Assembly (NCBI RefSeq): GCF_001536285.1
Contig: NZ_FAOZ01000001.1
Span: forward strand, 186,001-250,000
Reading direction: 5' to 3'
Source: Parafrankia irregularis
GTDB lineage: Bacteria > Actinomycetota > Actinomycetes > Frankiales > Frankiaceae
Length of the DNA: 64,000 bases
Part shown: one piece after another, positions 7,439-16,216 of the stretch
How the letters are laid out: each line of letters begins with the position of its first letter
How positions within the stretch are numbered: the first letter of the stretch is position 1
Made by a program: the position numbers and the translations under genes
The notes under the pieces: generated by a model
The model's input: only the letters and a program-made list of their open reading frames with translations
Told to the model about the DNA's origin: nothing
Databases searched by the model: none

Positions 7439-9820
7439 ATGAGCCGTCGAGCGCTGAGCACACCGGACCGCGCACACGTCACCGCCTCGCCCGCGGGCGG
7501 GCCGTGGCCGTCGCCGCAATGTCCGGAACCAGCCGTGGAGCGGGCGTCGCGACGGCGACGGCACGAACACCCGACCGAGCACAGACACCCGACCGAGCAC
7601 AGACACCCGACCGAGCACAGACACCCGACCGAGCACGGACACCCGGCCGGGCAGGTCCGCTTCGCCGGGCGGGGCGTCGACGCGGTGTGTCAGATCGCGA
7701 TCGGGCTGGCGATCTTCGGCGTCTACCTGGGTGTGGCGCACGGCCTTGCGGTCTCCCGGTCCGCCGCGGACGCGCGGGGAGCGGACCTGCTCGCCGTCGA
7801 ACGCTGGCTGCACATCGCCGCGACGGAGCCGCTCAACAACGCGCTGCGCGGACACACGGCGCTGGAGATCCTGGCGGCCTGGGAGTACGCCACCACCTAC
7901 ATCATCACGACCTTCGGCCTGCTCGGCGTGTTGTGGGCGCGAGCCGACCCGACGTACCGCTGGGCCCGTGACAGCCTGGCGGTCACGACCCTGCTCGGCG
8001 TCGCCTGCTTCGCGCTGTGGCCGACCGCTCCCCCACGGCTGCTGCCCGGGGAGCGATTCGTCGACATCGTCGCGATCCACCATCCGCCGCTGTCATGGGG
8101 AGGTGGGCCGGTGTCGGCGGGGGCGAACCAGTTCGCGGCGATGCCGAGCCTGCACGTGGCCTGGGCGGTGTGGATGGTGGTGGCCTCGATGCGCGCGCGG
8201 CGGGTCGGCCCGGCCGGCCGGGCGTTCGGCGCGGCCCATCTGGGCGTGACGATGCTGGTGGTCCTCGCGACGGCGAACCACTACGTGCTCGACCTGGTCG
8301 CGGGTGGCGCGGCCGTGGCGGTCGCCGCTCCGGTCGCCAGCGGGATGGGCCGGTGGGCCACCGCGAGCGGCACCCGGCGGGTGGCCGCGGCCGACGAACT
8401 GTTCCTCCATGTGCAGACCGCCACCAACCCCCAGTACGTCGGCGGGGTGGCGATGCTCGACACCTCTCTCGGACCAGCACCGACCCTGGACGCACTACGG
8501 CGGCACCTGGCGGCACGGCTGTCGGCGATGTCCCGCCTCACCCGGCGGGTGGTGCCGGCGGGCCGGCTGCGTCACCACCGCTGGGCGAGCGACGGCGACA
8601 TCGATCTGTCCTGGCATGTGCGCGAGACGCACCTGCCCGCACCCGGGGGGCAGGTCGCCCTCGACGGCCTCGTCGCCAGGCTGAGCGTGACGCCGCTCGA
8701 CCCGGACCGCCCGCCCTGGCGGATCTGGCTGGTCCGCGGCCTGGGCGCGCACCGGGTGGCGGTCGTGGTCATCGTCCACCATGCGGTGGCGGACGGACTC
8801 GGCGTCGTGGCGCTGCTGCGCCACCTCCTGGACCTGCCCTCCCCGCCGGACCCGCACTGCCCGGCCGACCTGCGTACCCCGACCGACCTGCACCCGTCGC
8901 CCGACCTGCACCCGTCGGCCGACAGCGTCACCACCAGCCCGGACGGGCCTGCCCCGGGACCGGAGCGGGCCCGACGGCTGGCCCGGGCCGCGCGCACACC
9001 CGTCACCCGACCAGCCACTGTCGTGAGTGGGCTGGTGAGCCTCGCCCGTGACGGCGCCGCGCCGCCGATGACGCTGTCCGGTCCGCTCGGCAGGTCACGC
9101 GCCTACCTCACGACCGCCTGGTCGCTTCCCGCGGTTCGGTCCTGTGCCCACCGGCTGGAGGTGACGGTGACCGATCTGCTGTTGGCCGCGGTCGGATCCG
9201 CCGCCACGGCGGCCGTGGCGGCGGCCGGCGAGGAGCCGTCCGGACAGGTGCTGCGCGCCGCCGTCCCCGTGACCATGCGCATGCCCGGTTCGGATCAGCA
9301 CGGCGTTCCCCGCGGCCCCGGCAACCTGACCGCGGCACTGCGCCTTGACGTGCCACTCGGGCCGATGCCGCCGGACCGGCGCGCCGAGCAGATCACCCGC
9401 CGCGCGCGGGACCGAAGGGCGTCGGGACGTCTGCCGGCGAGCGCCGCGGCCCTGCGCCTCATGGGGGCGCTACCGGCTCCGCTGCACCGGGCGGCGGCCC
9501 GCTCGGTCTACCGCGCGCGGTTCTTCACCGCGATCGTGTCGAACATGCGCGGGGCGCCACGGCCGCTGGAGCTGCTCGGGTGCCCGTTGCGGGACGTCTT
9601 CCCGATCGTCCCGCTCGCCGCGCAGGTGCCGCTCTCGGTGGGTGCGCTCGGCTGGAACGACCGCTACTGCGTCGCCGCGACAGTCGATCCCGCCCGGCTC
9701 GACCCGGTGCTCTTCGGCACGGCGCTGCGGGCAGCGCTGGCCGAGCTGACATCACCGGAACTGACCGGCCGCGCCCGGACGTCGCCACCTCCCGGGCGGC
9801 CACTGGCCCGATCAGCCTGA
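7439..9820 (+). CDS. PAP2 phosphatase - WS/DGAT acyltransferase fusion
   Basis: A 793-residue two-domain protein. After a His/Pro-rich N-terminus (four HPTEHR units) comes a membrane PAP2 domain at about residues 75-320: several hydrophobic helices, PTAPPRLLPG, NQFAAMPSLHVAWAVW and ATANHYVLDLVAGG, the inositolphosphotransferase-type PAP2 signatures with both catalytic His. The rest is a WS/DGAT domain: AADELFLHVQTATNPQYVGG, LDPDRPPWRIWLVRG, VIVHHAVADGLG with the full HHxxxDG motif, TVTDLLLAAVGSA and IVSNMRGAPRPLELLG. One polypeptide could thus make diacylglycerol from phosphatidate and then triacylglycerol. The ATG at 7439 is preceded by CAGGGGGA; an in-frame GTG at 7421 is less likely. Confidence 0.87.
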   Translation: MSRRALSTPDRAHVTASPAGGPWPSPQCPEPAVERASRRRRHEHPTEHRHPTEHRHPTEHRHPTEHGHPAGQVRFAGRGVDAVCQIAIGLAIFGVYLGVAHGLAVSRSAADARGADLLAVERWLHIAATEPLNNALRGHTALEILAAWEYATTYIITTFGLLGVLWARADPTYRWARDSLAVTTLLGVACFALWPTAPPRLLPGERFVDIVAIHHPPLSWGGGPVSAGANQFAAMPSLHVAWAVWMVVASMRARRVGPAGRAFGAAHLGVTMLVVLATANHYVLDLVAGGAAVAVAAPVASGMGRWATASGTRRVAAADELFLHVQTATNPQYVGGVAMLDTSLGPAPTLDALRRHLAARLSAMSRLTRRVVPAGRLRHHRWASDGDIDLSWHVRETHLPAPGGQVALDGLVARLSVTPLDPDRPPWRIWLVRGLGAHRVAVVVIVHHAVADGLGVVALLRHLLDLPSPPDPHCPADLRTPTDLHPSPDLHPSADSVTTSPDGPAPGPERARRLARAARTPVTRPATVVSGLVSLARDGAAPPMTLSGPLGRSRAYLTTAWSLPAVRSCAHRLEVTVTDLLLAAVGSAATAAVAAAGEEPSGQVLRAAVPVTMRMPGSDQHGVPRGPGNLTAALRLDVPLGPMPPDRRAEQITRRARDRRASGRLPASAAALRLMGALPAPLHRAAARSVYRARFFTAIVSNMRGAPRPLELLGCPLRDVFPIVPLAAQVPLSVGALGWNDRYCVAATVDPARLDPVLFGTALRAALAELTSPELTGRARTSPPPGRPLARSA
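7567..7638 (+). repeat. 18-bp tandem repeat, four units, inside the PAP2-WS/DGAT gene
   Basis: Four head-to-tail copies of acacccgaccgagcacag, the last with one change, encode HPTEHR repeats ahead of the first membrane helix. Being a multiple of three, copy-number change would keep the frame. Confidence 0.9.
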
Positions 9821-9899
9821 ACCGGCCCCGACACCCACCTGTCCGTCTGTGACAATTCCGATCACGTGATCTTGCCTGTCCGGTTGCCATCCTGGGTGG

Positions 9900-10793
9900 G
9901 TGACCATGCCCGCTGTCGTCCCCGTCGCTCTTCTCGCCGCGTTCCTGCTCGCCTCGTCGGCCGCGCTGCAGCAACGCGCCGCCGGCCGCAGCAGCTTCGC
10001 GACCCGCGCCGACAGCGCGCACGCCGTGCCCGGCATCGGGCTGCTGGCCGAGCTCGTCCGGGACAGGCTGTGGGTGCTGGGCTGGCTGGCGAACATCAGC
10101 GGCTTCTGCGTCCAGGCGGCCGCGCTGCATCTGGGGTCGGTCGCCGAGGTACAGCCGCTGATGGTCTGCCAGCTGCTGTTCGCGCTTCCCCTCGGCCTGA
10201 TCGGCACCGGGCGGCGGATGTCCCCGAGTGCCTGGTGGGGCGCGGCGGGCATCTGCGGTGGCCTGGCCGCGCTGCTGTCGGCGCGGGGCGACCTGCCCGC
10301 CTCGGGCGGCATCGACGAGACGCGCCTGGTCGCGGCGATCGCGGCGACGGTGGCACTGGCCGGCCTGCTGGTCGTGATCTCACTCGGCCGGCCACCGGCC
10401 GCCCGCGCGGGCCTGTTCGGCGTCGCGGCGGGGCTGTTCTACGCCCTGACCGCGGTGCTGATGAAGGAGACCACGGAACTGCTCCTCACCGAAGGCATCC
10501 TGCATACGGCGATCAGCTGGGAGGGCTACGCGCTCGCCGCGGCGACGGCGAGCAGCCTGCTGCTCGGGCAGGCCGCCTACGCGAGCGGGCCGCTCGCACC
10601 GACGATCACGGCGATGAACATCACCAACCCGGTGATCTCCTATGTGCTGGCGGTTCTGCTCTACGGCGTTCCCGTACCGAGCACCGCCGGGCAGCTGGCG
10701 GGCGTCACGCTCGGCGCCACACTGATCACCGTCGGGGTCGTCCTGCTCGCCCGTACCCCCACGCTGCCGAGGGCCGGCAGCCAGCTGCCCTGA
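9900..10793 (+). CDS. DMT-superfamily (EamA-like) membrane protein
   Basis: A 297-residue integral membrane protein with about nine or ten hydrophobic helices: VVPVALLAAFLLASSAAL at the start, then WVLGWLANISGFCVQAAALHLGSVAEVQPLMV, LVAAIAATVALAGLLVVISLG, APTITAMNITNPVISYVLAVLLYGV and LAGVTLGATLITVGVVLLA. The pattern of an 'ALHLG....VQPL' loop and a 'NP....VL...LYG' loop is that of drug/metabolite transporters of the EamA type. The substrate is unknown. It lies 79 bp after the PAP2-WS/DGAT fusion and may be cotranscribed. A GTG at 9900 and an ATG at 9906 are both possible starts. Confidence 0.8.
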   Translation: MTMPAVVPVALLAAFLLASSAALQQRAAGRSSFATRADSAHAVPGIGLLAELVRDRLWVLGWLANISGFCVQAAALHLGSVAEVQPLMVCQLLFALPLGLIGTGRRMSPSAWWGAAGICGGLAALLSARGDLPASGGIDETRLVAAIAATVALAGLLVVISLGRPPAARAGLFGVAAGLFYALTAVLMKETTELLLTEGILHTAISWEGYALAAATASSLLLGQAAYASGPLAPTITAMNITNPVISYVLAVLLYGVPVPSTAGQLAGVTLGATLITVGVVLLARTPTLPRAGSQLP

Positions 10794-10809
10794 CGTCCGC
10801 CAACGGACG
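10794..10809 (+). terminator. Short GC hairpin directly after the DMT gene
   Basis: CGTCCG-CCAA-CGGACG starts immediately after the stop codon. It has no T-run, so termination is inferred from position only. Confidence 0.4.
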
Positions 10810-11143
10810 GAAATCCTCCACGGCCCGGACCCGGCCCACCGGCCGGATCAACATATGCCGCGCCTGCCATTTCAGGCCGAATCAGATCGCCGGCACACGC
10901 TCGCGGTTTGATCGGCAGGCCAACCGTATCCGTTCTCTCGCCCGGGGCGATCAGGACCCGCGCCCGCCTCGCGATCTCCGCACCACACGAGGGGAATCAT
11001 CCCGCATCGCCCGGGCGAGGGCCGGCACCCGTAACCGGCGAGCACTCCGCACGTAACACGGCCTACATTATTTCATGCAACAGTGAGGCATCCGGACATC
11101 CAGCTGGACATCCGTTCCCTTGACCCCTCACGGTGGTGATCTC
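10810..11143. other. Intergenic region, nothing clear
   Basis: About 330 bp with no convincing gene. The distal part (from about 11060) is less GC-rich (cctacattatttcatgcaac) and may be promoter DNA for the small downstream frame. Confidence 0.35.
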
Positions 11144-11311
11144 GTGGTTGATATCGTGTCGCTGACGGCCTCTGTCGACGGCATCCCGACAGTGGCGGAG
11201 ACCGACGCGATATTGGCGGAGCTTCGCCAGATGCCACGGACCGTGCAGAACACGTCGCTTATGGATGACCTTCTGGAGTTTCGGTCGCTGCTCACAGCAG
11301 CGACCGAATGA
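11144..11311 (+). CDS. Small hypothetical protein, 55 aa
   Basis: A short frame beginning at GTG: VDIVSLTASVDGIPTVAET, then DAILAELRQMPRTVQNTSLMDDLLEFRSLLTAATE. The composition is that of a soluble, largely helical protein and the codons look normal, but I recognise no family. The Shine-Dalgarno is weak. A TTG at 11120 would extend it by eight residues. I keep it as a possible gene only. Confidence 0.35.
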   Translation: MVDIVSLTASVDGIPTVAETDAILAELRQMPRTVQNTSLMDDLLEFRSLLTAATE

Positions 11312-11418
11312 TCGGGTCTCCTGGCGGGTGTGCCGGCCAGGCACGTGGGGAGAGGCGGGGAGGCAGAGTTCCCACCCATGAACTCCCCTCCGCACCTGGC
11401 CGGTTGTAAGCGGGGCTG

Positions 11419-11718
11419 TTACTGGTCGCCGAAGCGCTGCCCCTCCTGGCCCTGGTCCCCACCGAAGCGCTCACCGGACTGTCCGCCCTGGGCGCCTACG
11501 CCGACGAGCTCCCGCAGCCGGTTCTCGACGTACCGCTCGCTGTGGTGGGTCTTGTCGGCGATCCGGGCGATGAGGTCGTTGATGCCCGTCGCCGAATCAA
11601 CGTCAGAGGTGCTGACCTGACCGAACTGGTCGAGCAGCCGGTAGCGAAGCTGCCGCCAGTTCTGGCGCAGCTGCCGCTCGATCTGCTGACGCTGCTGCTG
11701 CTGCTCCTGCTGAGTCAT
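11419..11718 (-). CDS. CsbD-like small stress protein
   Basis: A 99-residue protein starting MTQQEQQQQRQQIERQLRQNWRQLRYRLL, then GQVSTSDVDSATGINDLIARIADKTHHSERYVENRLREL and a Gly/Gln-rich tail. The 'W..L...L...G.....D.....G....L...I..K...S....E..L' spacing matches the CsbD fold, though the N-terminal Gln run and the tail are unusual. In other bacteria CsbD proteins are general-stress proteins. The ATG at 11716-11718 has GGAAGGG eight or nine bases upstream; an in-frame GTG at 11739 is less likely. Confidence 0.6.
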   Translation of the reverse strand: MTQQEQQQQRQQIERQLRQNWRQLRYRLLDQFGQVSTSDVDSATGINDLIARIADKTHHSERYVENRLRELVGVGAQGGQSGERFGGDQGQEGQRFGDQ

Positions 11719-12342
11719 TTCAAAGAGCCCTTCCGCCACGATGGAAATTTACGAGGTGTTGACGCGGGGGGAACACTACCCGTCCCCCGCTGGAACGCAT
11801 CCCAGGTCACCGAACGAGCGTGGCTGCAATCAGCCTCACCATTACCTCAGATCGGGCAAGAGGAAAACGGTGCACACACCGGGATGATTTCTTTCCGGCG
11901 GTGTGGATCCGAAACCTGCCGCTGATCAACCGGGCCCGTCACTTCGCGGCAAAGGCCGGCAGGTCGCGCAGTTCCGGCCGCGGACATGGTCACCGGAAGA
12001 TGATCGATGAATCGTTGCCGGACCGGGGCCGGGACGCCGTGGCGAGACACGTCCCGGCCCGGTAGGGCGTCCCGGCCGAACCTGTCGACTACGGGCTGCT
12101 CCGGAGCCGGCAGCGTGACGGAGTCCGAAGTCCGGAGTCCGAAGGGCGGATGCCGGCTCAGCCGCAGCCACAGGCGGACACCCAGCCACGGGTGGGCACC
12201 GGAGTGCCGACAAGGAACGGACGGCGCTGGAGGGGCGTCAGCCCACGCCGCGGCCGTCCCGCACAGCCCGCGGGCACCCGACAGGCCGGGTGGATCGTCT
12301 CTCCCCCGGGCCGCCTACCAAAAGGGTCAGGGAGCTGGCTGG
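11719..12342. other. Intergenic region with one strong hairpin
   Basis: 624 bp between two leftward genes with no supported gene. A perfect 10-bp inverted repeat GGCCGGGACG-N13-CGTCCCGGCC lies at 12027-12059, and the right-arm sequence recurs just after. It could end transcription coming from the AIM24 genes, 285 bp past their last stop, but that is uncertain. Confidence 0.4.
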
Positions 12343-13428
12343 CTAGTGCCGGCCCGGGTTGCCGCCGAACAGGCCGCCGAACCCACCCGGGCCACCGCCG
12401 AAGCCGCCGAGGCCACCGAAGCCGCCTCCGTGACCTCCACCATGCCCGCCCCCGTGGCCTCCGCCGTGACCGCCCAGCTGGTTGCCGGCGAACCCGCCCT
12501 GACCGAGACCGAACTGCCCGGCGAGGCCCGAACCGGCCAGCGCGTCATAGGGCGGGAGCAGCTCACACGGCTGGACGATCACGTAGCCCTCACCGCTGAA
12601 CTGCAGCTGCCAGCTCTCACCGGTGTTGCCCCGCGGCTTCCAGGCCGCGCTGGAGGTGACCGCCGCCTGCATCGAGACCTGCAGGCTCGACGACCAGCCG
12701 ACCACGGCGTCCGCGTCCGCGAAGTAGTAGTTCTGCGAGGTCACCCGCATCACCAGCGGGGCCCCGGTGGTGCACACCACCACCTGGCCGTCGCCGCGCA
12801 GGTCGACCTGGTAGTTGCCGACACCGGCGATCCCGACCTGGCTGTCGATCCGGACGAGGTCCCAGTTCAGCGCCTTGTCGAAGGCGAGCACGTTCTTGCC
12901 GTCCACGGTCAGTCCGTCGCCGGCGAGATCGAGGATGTGGATGTCCTGCGCCTGGTTGGCGAGGTAGACCGTGCCGGAGCCGGCGACCTTCATCAGGTTC
13001 AGGCCCTCGCCGCCGCTGAAGAAGCTGCGGAACCGCGAGCCCCAGCCCTCCCAGTGGGCGTCGAAGGTCGCCGCACCCTGGTAGGCGACCATCGCGCCGC
13101 GCCGGGCGTAGAACCCGCGCATGCCCTGGGCGCCGAGAGTCGCCTTGAGCATCTTGCCGTTCTGCAGCGTGAACCGCTCGTTGCTGTTGACCTCGGGGTT
13201 GTCGAGCAGGCTGCTGCGGATGCCACCGCCCGGCCCGCCAGGACCTCCCGCGCCCGGAGGCATCCCGCCGGGTGGCATGCCCCCAGGTGGCATACCGCCC
13301 GGTGGCATACCGCCCGGTGGATAGCCACCGGGCATACCCGGGCCGGGCGGGTAGCCGCCGGGCATCCCCCCTGGCATCCCACCGGGGTTACCGCCCGGGT
13401 GACCGCCGTACATCCCGCCGTGCGTCAT
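12343..13428 (-). CDS. AIM24-family protein with Gly/Pro/His-rich ends
   Basis: 361 residues. An N-terminal tail of about 70 residues is built of MPPGG/YPPG repeats. A single AIM24 domain follows (about 80-300): RFTLQNGKMLKATLGAQGMRGFYARRGAMVAYQG, then TVYLANQAQDIHILDL, LTVDGKNVLAFD, DGQVVVCTTGAPLVMRV and WQLQFSGEGYVIVQP. The C-terminus is GGHGGG repeats. The fold resembles trp RNA-binding attenuation protein; its molecular role in bacteria is not settled. It lies downstream, on the same strand, of another AIM24 gene (29 bp) and a TerD-AIM24 fusion, so the three probably form one unit. Confidence 0.85.
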   Translation of the reverse strand: MTHGGMYGGHPGGNPGGMPGGMPGGYPPGPGMPGGYPPGGMPPGGMPPGGMPPGGMPPGAGGPGGPGGGIRSSLLDNPEVNSNERFTLQNGKMLKATLGAQGMRGFYARRGAMVAYQGAATFDAHWEGWGSRFRSFFSGGEGLNLMKVAGSGTVYLANQAQDIHILDLAGDGLTVDGKNVLAFDKALNWDLVRIDSQVGIAGVGNYQVDLRGDGQVVVCTTGAPLVMRVTSQNYYFADADAVVGWSSSLQVSMQAAVTSSAAWKPRGNTGESWQLQFSGEGYVIVQPCELLPPYDALAGSGLAGQFGLGQGGFAGNQLGGHGGGHGGGHGGGHGGGFGGLGGFGGGPGGFGGLFGGNPGRH

Positions 13429-13456
13429 GATCAGATCCTCTCACCCACGCCGACGG

Positions 13457-14134
13457 TCAGCCGCGCACCGAGAAACTCGGGCGCTCGTCCTCGCTCGGTT
13501 GCACCACGACGAAGCCCTGACCGGAGAAGCCGAGCTGGAACGCCTCGCCCGAGCCGCGCCCGATCAGCCCACCGAGGCGGGCGGTGCGCCGTGGCTCCAC
13601 CCGCAGGCCGTCGGTGTAGGCGACGAGCGCGTCGGTGTCGACGAAGGTGGCCGCCTCCCGGGTGTCCAGCATGATCGGGTTGCCCTTGGCCGTCAGCGCG
13701 ACCCAGCCGTGGCCGCGCACGACGACGTTGAACATCCCCATGCCCGAGAGCATGTTGACGCCCTTGACCCGTTCGATGCCCCACTGCAGGCTGGCGTCGA
13801 AGGCCAGGATGTTCTTGCCGTTGATCGACAGGCCCTCGCCGGCGAGCTGGACGACGATGACCTCCTTGCCGTAGTCGGCCAGGTAGAGCAGGCCCTGCCC
13901 GGTGGCGGTCATCAGCGGCACGCCCTCGCCGGTCGCCCAGGACGACGCGATCCGGCCGAGCTGCGGCGGCTGCGGGTTGAAGTCGATGAGGCCCTCGTAG
14001 GCGATCATCGAGCCGACCCTCGCGAAGAGGTCCTGGCCCGGCATCATGACCACCTTGGCGATCTTGGATCCGTGCTTGCTCATCCGATCCATGACCGGCG
14101 TCGGACCGTAGTGGTCCATCAGGCTGCCCTGCAC
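13457..14134 (-). CDS. AIM24-family protein
   Basis: 225 residues from the chosen GTG (VQGSLMDHYGPTPVMDRMSKHGSKIAKVVM). The whole protein is one AIM24 domain: LFARVGSMIAYEGLIDFNP, GLLYLADYGKEVIVVQL, LSINGKNILAFD, HGWVALTAKGNPIMLDT and AFQLGFSGQGFVVVQPSE. The GTG at 14132-14134 has GGGGAG six bases upstream; a longer Arg/Gly-rich start at 14206 has no such support. It is the middle gene of three leftward AIM24 genes. Function is unknown. Confidence 0.85.
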   Translation of the reverse strand: MQGSLMDHYGPTPVMDRMSKHGSKIAKVVMMPGQDLFARVGSMIAYEGLIDFNPQPPQLGRIASSWATGEGVPLMTATGQGLLYLADYGKEVIVVQLAGEGLSINGKNILAFDASLQWGIERVKGVNMLSGMGMFNVVVRGHGWVALTAKGNPIMLDTREAATFVDTDALVAYTDGLRVEPRRTARLGGLIGRGSGEAFQLGFSGQGFVVVQPSEDERPSFSVRG

Positions 14135-14245
14135 GGCACGCTCCCCTCTGCCCGTCCACCCTCTGCCCGTCCGCGCCCCGGGCCGTCGAGCCCCGCCACG
14201 CGACACATGTCAGACCTCGCACGCATGTCAGACGTCGGACGCATG

Positions 14246-15955
14246 TCAGACCTCGTAGGGCTGGACGACGACGAAGTGACCCGCGAACCCCATGAACTGC
14301 AGCGCGAACGACTCCCCGCTGGCCCCCGCGTAGATCGTGCGGGAGACGCGCACCTGGGTCGACACGCTCACCCGCATGCCGGACGTCCAGGCCACCAGCG
14401 CGTTCATGTCCGCGAACGTCGGCCCGGCGACGTTCAGGGTCATCGGTGTGCCCTTGGTCATCACGACCACCGAGCCCGGCCCGGAGACCTCGAAGTGGAA
14501 GAAGCCGCCACCCGGGATGCCGGGGCTCTCGATCCGGCGGACCTCGGAGCGCACGGTGGCGTCCATGGCCAGCAGATTCTTCGAGTTGATGCACAGCGAC
14601 GAGTTGCCGAGATCGACGATGTGCAGGTCCGCGGCGTCGCGCGCGAGGAAGACCTCACCGTTGCCCCGGCAGGTCATGAGCTTGAGCCCCTGCCCGGTGA
14701 GCTTCTCCTCGATCAGGCCGCGCAGGCCCCCGCTCTTGTAGTCGAACTCGACGTTGCCCTGGTAGGCGACCATCGAGCCGCGCAGGGCGAGTGCGTCCGG
14801 CCCGAGGGTCACCTTGACCAGCTTGCCGTTCTGCTGGGTCCAACGGCCCGCCGTCGGCACCTCGCGGTACGGGTTGAGGCTGTTCATGGCGCCCGGCTGG
14901 ATGGGCTGGGCCTGGGAGGGCAGGTAGGGCACCGGCCCGGGGAACCCGGCCGGCGAGTGCGGCTGGCCGCCCGGGCCGGCTCCGTACCCTCCCGGCACGG
15001 GACCACCGAACCCACCCGGCCCGCCGGGGCCACCGGGCATCTGCTGGCCTGGCATCTGCTGGCCTGGCATCTGCTGGCCGGGCATCCCCGGCCCGGGAGC
15101 GCCGTGGCCGTGGCCGGGGCCGCCGGGCATCCCTGGTGGGGCGGGCGGCGCCGCGGGCGGCTGGGCGTACCCCTGATGGGCACCGCCGGCCTGGCCATAC
15201 GCAGGCTGCGGCTGCGGTTGCGACTGCCCGTAGCCCTGGTTGTATGCCGGTTGCGGCTGCCCGGGCCCCGGAACGGGAGCCGAGGGCGGGGGCGCGTTGT
15301 AGGCGGGCGCGGGTGCCGGCTTGGTCTGTGAGACGGGGGCGGGCGGCGCGCCGAACCCGGGGGCGCCGCCGGGGGCCGCGCCGGGCGGCGGCGCGAAGGA
15401 CGGAGCACCCGCCGGGGGCGCCGCCGGCTCGTCCTCCACCTCTCCGCCGTAGCTGCGGATCAGCTCCGCGAGGCCCCCGCGGAACCCCTGGCCGACCGCG
15501 GCGACGCGCCAGACGCCCTTGCGGTAGACATCGCCGATCATGATCGCGCGCTCGTCCGAGAAGTCCGCGCCGGTGAAGGAGTAGCGCAGCACCTCGGTAC
15601 CACCGGCGACGATCCGCAGGTAGCCGGAGGTGATCTGGGCGGCGCTGCCCGCTCCGTCGAGCGCGGCGCAGAAGGCCAGCTTGTGGACGGCCGCGGGGAC
15701 CTGCTCCAGTGTGATCCGGAACGACTGGGTGTCACCGGACTGCGCTCCGAGCAGCTGGATCGATGACTCGGGCGACTTCGGCTGGTTGAAGAAGATGAAG
15801 TAGCGGTCGTCAGAAAGCCGGTCGGCGCCGTCCAGGCCGAAGCAGGACACGTCCCATTCACCCGGCGCGTTGATCTGGATCCCGATGTACAGGTCGGTGC
15901 CAGCGGTGATCGCCGACAGCTGGGACTTCTGCCCTCGACTGAACTGCGTTACCAC
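14246..15955 (-). CDS. TerD - AIM24 fusion protein
   Basis: 569 residues. Residues 1-175 are a TerD (tellurium-resistance/stress) domain: TQFSRGQKSQLSAI, LYIGIQINAPGEWDVSCFGLD, DDRYFIFFNQPKSPESSIQLLG and FTGADFSDERAIMIGDVYRKGVWRVAAVGQGF, with the usual acidic Ca2+-binding spots. A ~190-residue Pro/Gly/Gln/Ala linker with MPGQQ repeats follows. The last ~200 residues are an AIM24 domain (KLVKVTLGPDALALRGSMVAYQG to FALQFMGFAGHFVVVQPYEV). The GTG at 15953-15955 is chosen because GGAGGG precedes it by six bases and TerD proteins start there; an ATG at 15970 overlaps that site. It is the first gene of the three-gene AIM24 unit. Confidence 0.87.
   Translation of the reverse strand: MVTQFSRGQKSQLSAITAGTDLYIGIQINAPGEWDVSCFGLDGADRLSDDRYFIFFNQPKSPESSIQLLGAQSGDTQSFRITLEQVPAAVHKLAFCAALDGAGSAAQITSGYLRIVAGGTEVLRYSFTGADFSDERAIMIGDVYRKGVWRVAAVGQGFRGGLAELIRSYGGEVEDEPAAPPAGAPSFAPPPGAAPGGAPGFGAPPAPVSQTKPAPAPAYNAPPPSAPVPGPGQPQPAYNQGYGQSQPQPQPAYGQAGGAHQGYAQPPAAPPAPPGMPGGPGHGHGAPGPGMPGQQMPGQQMPGQQMPGGPGGPGGFGGPVPGGYGAGPGGQPHSPAGFPGPVPYLPSQAQPIQPGAMNSLNPYREVPTAGRWTQQNGKLVKVTLGPDALALRGSMVAYQGNVEFDYKSGGLRGLIEEKLTGQGLKLMTCRGNGEVFLARDAADLHIVDLGNSSLCINSKNLLAMDATVRSEVRRIESPGIPGGGFFHFEVSGPGSVVVMTKGTPMTLNVAGPTFADMNALVAWTSGMRVSVSTQVRVSRTIYAGASGESFALQFMGFAGHFVVVQPYEV
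15036..15080 (-). repeat. 15-bp tandem repeat encoding MPGQQ
   Basis: Three near-perfect copies of a 15-bp unit (ggcatctgctggcct on the + strand) in the linker of the TerD-AIM24 gene. Confidence 0.8.
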
Positions 15956-16216
15956 CGCGCTCCCTCCCATCGGCGTACCGGCCCACCGCGGCACGAGCCG
16001 CACTAACCGGACTGTCCGGGAAACTAGCAGCCCGGGCCGCCGGTGGCAGGACCAGCATCCTGCCCGGTCCTGTCAGACCCCGGACATCGCCCACGCCGTA
16101 CACCGGCCCGACAGGCGTACGCCGGCCCGGCAACATATGGGACGGGTCACCGCAGGATCCTCCGATGTTCCCGGCTCCCCTCGCCCTCGGCGCGTCGGTG
16201 GCGTTGACTGGATGCC

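Noticed and set aside
12007-15331. Long + strand open frames across the AIM24 genes (12007-13674 and 13427-15331)
   Set aside because: They mirror the three leftward AIM24/TerD genes, which carry recognisable domains and well-placed Shine-Dalgarno sequences.
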